Positions 61,341 to 64,000 of a stretch of DNA of 64,000 bases are shown here, one piece after another (position 1 is the stretch's first letter; each line of letters begins with the position of its first letter). A program made the translations under genes and the position numbers. Below the pieces are notes generated by a model. The model did not search any database and was not told the DNA's origin. It was given only the letters and a program-made list of their open reading frames with translations. Source of the stretch: Paenibacillus uliginis N3/975 (GTDB lineage Bacteria > Bacillota > Bacilli > Paenibacillales > Paenibacillaceae); assembly GCF_900177425.1 (NCBI RefSeq), contig NZ_LT840184.1:3636263-3700262 (forward strand), in the 5' to 3' direction.

Positions 61341-61773
61341 GAAGATTACCTTCAATGGGAACCACTTTGATATGTTCAACGCGCTCCCCTGTTCTTTTAT
61401 TGTAATAAGCGATGCCTACCTCTTCTTCCGTAGTGGAATCAACCAGCTTTTTATAACATTTTTTCAAATTACCGCTACCCCAAATAATAAGAGAATTGAA
61501 GACGTCCTCTAACTCTTCGCCGCTTTTTGTCAACGTATAACGGTACCGAGGTGGATGCTGAGAATATAGTTCCGCTTTAATAAGTCCTTCTTCTTCTAGA
61601 TATTTCAGTCTTTCAGATAAAAGATTTGAAGATATTCCATCCAGTTCTTTTTTTATTTCATTAAACATAGTATGTCCGTTCAAAATTTCATGGACAACCA
61701 ATAAGGTCCAACGATCTCCGATAATATTGAGTGACTGAGCAATGTTGCACGGAATATTATATCTCGTTTTCAT
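61321..61773 (-). CDS. HxlR-family regulator
   Basis: The 150-residue winged helix has CNIAQSLNIIGDRWTLLVVH (with the N-terminal Cys of HxlR regulators), MFNEIKKELDGISSNLLSER and the wing HPPRYRYTLTKSGEEL. A C-terminal extension (TEEEVGIAYYNKRTGERVEH onward) is longer than in most family members. The gene is divergent from a DUF4242 gene with an AAACAA-TTGTTT palindrome in the gap. GGAGG lies before the ATG. Confidence 0.9.
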   Translation of the reverse strand: MKTRYNIPCNIAQSLNIIGDRWTLLVVHEILNGHTMFNEIKKELDGISSNLLSERLKYLEEEGLIKAELYSQHPPRYRYTLTKSGEELEDVFNSLIIWGSGNLKKCYKKLVDSTTEEEVGIAYYNKRTGERVEHIKVVPIEGNLQKAGEH

Positions 61774-61823
61774 TAGGTAACCCCTCCATTATTTCGTTCA
61801 TTTTATCACAAAATTAATTATTG

Positions 61824-61879
61824 AAACAAAGTTGTTTTTTTGAACCGAGTATAATAATATAACTTTAAGTAATCTAAAT
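61824..61879 (+). promoter_or_regulatory. HxlR operator and promoter region of the DUF4242 gene
   Basis: AAACAA-AG-TTGTTT at 61824-61837 is a perfect inverted repeat. Directly behind lies TATAAT at 61850-61855. The 49 bases 61831-61879 recur with about 39 identical positions at 62552-62600, before the acyl-CoA-dehydrogenase-like gene. Both promoters are therefore probably HxlR targets. Confidence 0.6.
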
Positions 61880-61902
61880 CTTATAAAAGCGAGGGGTTTA
61901 CT

Positions 61903-62439
61903 ATGGGAATTTTCTTAATTGAATCATCATTACAAGAAATTGTGTCAACTAAAGAAGAATTGAATCAAAAGGCTTCTGCACTTCAAGCGAAACTAAATGA
62001 GCAAAATTCATCTTTAATCGAACTACAAGTATCGAAAGATTTCTCTCGTTCTTTCTTCATTGTTGAAGCGGAAGATCAAAATACGGCGACTGACATATTG
62101 AATGCAGCTGGTATTTCAGTACAACTTGTAAAAGAAGTTCGTCTTGTTGGGAAAGAACTTGAAGATGTGAAGCAGAACAACGATGTGGTGAACTACTTGG
62201 TTGAGTGGAATATACCGGAAAACATAACGATGGATCAATATTTGGCCAGAAAGAAAAAGAACTCTGTACATTATCAAGAAGTTCCAGAAGTAGCGTTTGC
62301 AAGAACCTACGTGTGTGAAGATATGACAAAATGCCTCTGCTTCTACGATGCACCTGATGAGGCAGCTGTTAAGCGAGCACGCGAAGCTGTCCAAACACCC
62401 ATTGATTCGATTACAGAAATTCTTACTGATGAGCGTTGA
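61903..62439 (+). CDS. DUF4242 (SCO4226-like) protein
   Basis: The C-terminal half (about residues 98-176: YLVEWNIPENITMDQYLARK, VHYQEVPEVAFARTYVCEDM, TKCLCFYDAPDEAAVKRARE) matches DUF4242. The N-terminal half (FLIESSLQEIVSTKEELNQK onward) looks like a diverged copy of the same fold. The Streptomyces SCO4226 protein binds nickel. It is 178 residues long. It is divergent from the HxlR gene and probably its direct target. GAGGGG lies before the ATG at 61903. Confidence 0.8.
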   Translation: MGIFLIESSLQEIVSTKEELNQKASALQAKLNEQNSSLIELQVSKDFSRSFFIVEAEDQNTATDILNAAGISVQLVKEVRLVGKELEDVKQNNDVVNYLVEWNIPENITMDQYLARKKKNSVHYQEVPEVAFARTYVCEDMTKCLCFYDAPDEAAVKRAREAVQTPIDSITEILTDER

Positions 62440-62455
62440 GCGCAGAAACAGTCCG

Positions 62456-62497
62456 AATAGAGGCAGTAAATCAGATATCTGATTTACTGCCTCTATT
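62456..62497 (+). terminator. Perfect 42-base palindrome, terminator of the DUF4242 gene
   Basis: The arm AATAGAGGCAGTAAATCAGA at 62456 is exactly inverted to 62497 with no loop base left over, and TTTC follows. The stem could form a strong hairpin in RNA or a cruciform in DNA. Confidence 0.8.
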
Positions 62498-62551
62498 TTC
62501 AACAATGTTGCTATTCCTTCGAAAAATACAATGTCAAAACATGGATTGATG

Positions 62552-62600
62552 GTTGTTTTTTTCAATACAGTATAATAAAATAACTTAAAACCAACTAAAT
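62552..62600 (+). promoter_or_regulatory. Duplicated HxlR-type promoter of the acyl-CoA-dehydrogenase-like gene
   Basis: GTTGTTTTTTT, AGTATAATAA, ATAACTT and CTAAAT line up with the DUF4242 promoter region at 61831-61879 (about 39 of 49 bases). TATAAT (62571-62576) is the likely -10 box. The left half of the AAACAA palindrome is not conserved here. Confidence 0.6.
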
Positions 62601-62642
62601 TGATGGGAAATAATTATTTTAACCACAACAGGAGTGGTAATT

Positions 62643-63704
62643 ATGTTTAGAAACGTTGTCGAAAAGAGGCACACGCTCGAAAGGGTAATTGAAGAAGAGT
62701 TAAAACCTTATGTGAAAAAAATAGATGTTGAGGCTTATTATGCAGATCGCTTTCTAAGAAAACTTGGGGAAGCTGGATTGCTGTCATCCACGAATAAGTC
62801 TCAACAGGAAATTTTATTGAGTGAGATGCGTGTGGTAGAAGAAACCGCAAAAATATGCATGACCACTGCTTTTTGCCTCTGGTGCCACCTTGCTGCTCTA
62901 ACTTATGTACGCCATACAAGTAATGAAACATTGAAAAATAAGTTTCTGTCATCACTCGAGAGTGGGGATATTTTAGGCGGAACAGGCCTGTCCAACCCGA
63001 TGAAATATTATGCTGGACTTGAAAAACTGTACTTAAATGCGAAACCGACAGAGGGTGGTTATATTCTTTCCGGTGTTCTCCCCTCTGTTTCCAATCTTGG
63101 TGAGAAGCAGCATTGGTTTGGTGTTATTGCGGGTGTTGATGAGAACAAGCTCATTATGTGTTTCATCCCTTGTGATGCAGAAGGATTAAAACTGAAAGAA
63201 AAAGTCGAGTATCTTGGCGTCAATGGTAGTGCAACATATGCTTGCTCCTTTAATGAAGTATTTGTGCCTAATGAATTGGTTTTGTCTGAAAATGCATCTG
63301 CGTTTGTGGAACAGATTCGGCCCGCCTTCATTTCATATCAAATTCCACTTGGCCTCGGTGTGACACAAGCTTCAATCTCTTCGATTGAAAAAGTGGGGCA
63401 AAAGCAAAACGGCTGTAATCGTTTCCTAAAAAAACAATCATGTGACTTGCAAGAGGCCGAACGTCAATTACAGGAAAAGGTTAAAGACTTGTTCAGTAAT
63501 GAAACGCTGAATTGGAAAGAGGTTGCTCGAATTCGCCTTGAAACCGTATATCTTACACTTGAAGCTGTTCAAGCCAGTATGCTTCACAATGGTAGTGCAG
63601 GATATTTAAGAGACAGCGCACCCTCACGCAGACTTCGCGAAGCATATTTCTTTGCCAACTTAACACCAACCGTGAAACACTTGGAAAAAGTTCTTCATTC
63701 ATAA
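62643..63704 (+). CDS. Acyl-CoA-dehydrogenase-like flavoprotein
   Basis: The 353-residue protein is an acyl-CoA dehydrogenase-fold oxidoreductase: an N-terminal helical part (VIEEELKPYVKKIDVEAYYA), TAFCLWCHLAALTYVRHTSN and KFLSSLESGDILGGTGLSNP, the flavin region, and the mid-beta domain GYILSGVLPSVSNLGEKQHW. Compared with standard enzymes the C-terminal helical bundle is shortened. The fold covers monooxygenases such as DszC and SfnB, and the adjacent SsuABC-like importer would fit a sulfur-compound or aromatic substrate, though this is a guess. The ATG at 62643 is eight bases behind GGAG. Confidence 0.82.
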   Translation: MFRNVVEKRHTLERVIEEELKPYVKKIDVEAYYADRFLRKLGEAGLLSSTNKSQQEILLSEMRVVEETAKICMTTAFCLWCHLAALTYVRHTSNETLKNKFLSSLESGDILGGTGLSNPMKYYAGLEKLYLNAKPTEGGYILSGVLPSVSNLGEKQHWFGVIAGVDENKLIMCFIPCDAEGLKLKEKVEYLGVNGSATYACSFNEVFVPNELVLSENASAFVEQIRPAFISYQIPLGLGVTQASISSIEKVGQKQNGCNRFLKKQSCDLQEAERQLQEKVKDLFSNETLNWKEVARIRLETVYLTLEAVQASMLHNGSAGYLRDSAPSRRLREAYFFANLTPTVKHLEKVLHS

Positions 63705-63765
63705 AAGAAAGTCATTCGTAGCATCATCTTTATGGACTTTAAACTAGCACTTTCATGAAATAATT

Positions 63766-63810
63766 AAATCCTAATTTCTCAGTATCGTAAGCGAGAAATT
63801 AGGATTTTTT
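63766..63810. terminator. Bidirectional terminator
   Basis: AAATCCTAATTTCTC and GAGAAATTAGGATTT form a 15 bp stem. Six T follow on the plus strand and TTTAATTATT on the minus strand, so it can end both the flavoprotein gene and the converging edge gene. Confidence 0.9.
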
Positions 63811-63821
63811 ATAACCTTCGG

Positions 63822-64000
63822 TTATGAGATTTTCAAGAGAAGTTCTTCCCTCGCCTGTATTAACCATGGATGTACTAACTTTAGCTTGTTTCTTTGGTCC
63901 CAAATGTGATTAAGATAAATCATAATAGCTTGGTCTATCTCATTTTCGTACACTTTTGTTCTCATTTCTTGTAGGTATGTATGTTCCCCCGGTAATTCCC
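63822..64000 (-). CDS. Unknown protein, C-terminal part at window edge
   Basis: The frame enters from the right edge and stops at TAA 63822-63824. The 59 visible residues, ELPGEHTYLQEMRTKVYENE then IDQAIMIYLNHIWDQRNKLK and LVHPWLIQAREELLLKIS, have an ordered helical character. The terminator at 63766 lies directly behind. I cannot name a family from this piece. Confidence 0.55.
   Translation of the reverse strand, partial: ELPGEHTYLQEMRTKVYENEIDQAIMIYLNHIWDQRNKLKLVHPWLIQAREELLLKIS

Overview
The window looks like chromosomal DNA from a Paenibacillus-like member of the Firmicutes. Shine-Dalgarno sites are strong (GGAGG types). GTG and TTG starts and rho-independent terminators are common. One very large surface protein ends in three SLH domains, and MocR, HxlR, RpiR and TetR regulators, a peptidoglycan-recycling cluster and lipoproteins with LxxC lipoboxes are all present. 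No rRNA, tRNA, CRISPR array or prophage was recognised. The assignment rests on gene content, not on a database match.

Layout. 1-1.2 kb: a partial Thg1-like 3'-5' nucleotidyltransferase and an unknown protein. 1.4-7.7 kb: a 2090-residue S-layer-type nuclease/5'-nucleotidase. 8-12.2 kb: a TetR/MFS pair and a GC-rich cobQ that share one promoter-operator cassette. 12.5-17.6 kb: a macrodomain protein, a TraB pseudogene, a double GNAT protein and a UbiD decarboxylase. 17.6-20.2 kb: repeats, a complete IS3-family element and a frameshifted HTH gene. 20.4-26.3 kb: small enzymes and a MocR/EamA divergent pair, plus a GH19 chitinase. 26.4-29.2 kb: a three-gene envelope-acylation operon made of an MBOAT, an SGNH-like protein and a DltX-like FxYxxF microprotein. 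29.2-33.7 kb: a polysaccharide deacetylase with a YkoP protein, a wrbA/HxlR divergent pair and a DinB protein.

34-45.2 kb is the most coherent block. It is a divergent cluster around an RpiR/MurR-type regulator. One arm carries murQ, an ABC sugar importer without its own ATPase, a double GNAT, a PIG-L deacetylase and a NamZ exo-N-acetylmuramidase that has no signal peptide. The other arm carries a GH4 6-phospho-glycosidase and a BadF/MurK-type sugar kinase. Together they suggest import of an intact peptidoglycan disaccharide or amino sugar, cleavage and phosphorylation in the cytosol, and MurQ etherase feeding GlcNAc-6-P into metabolism. The same sequence motif lies upstream of both arms.

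45.3-54.8 kb is accessory: a YiiX-like protein, a stand-alone LpxA-like acyltransferase, a broken beta-lactamase-fold gene, three tandem paralogues of an unknown membrane protein (one broken in a poly-T tract), a second-type DnaN clamp, and several small enzymes. 55-64 kb holds a HAD/LacI pair, a hydrolase, an SsuABC-like transporter, and an HxlR regulator whose promoter region is repeated before a DUF4242 gene and an acyl-CoA-dehydrogenase-like gene. Three kinds of intergenic repeat occur: a 170-180 bp composite found twice in opposite orientation, a 28-36 bp palindrome found three times, and a 28 bp direct repeat behind the UbiD gene.
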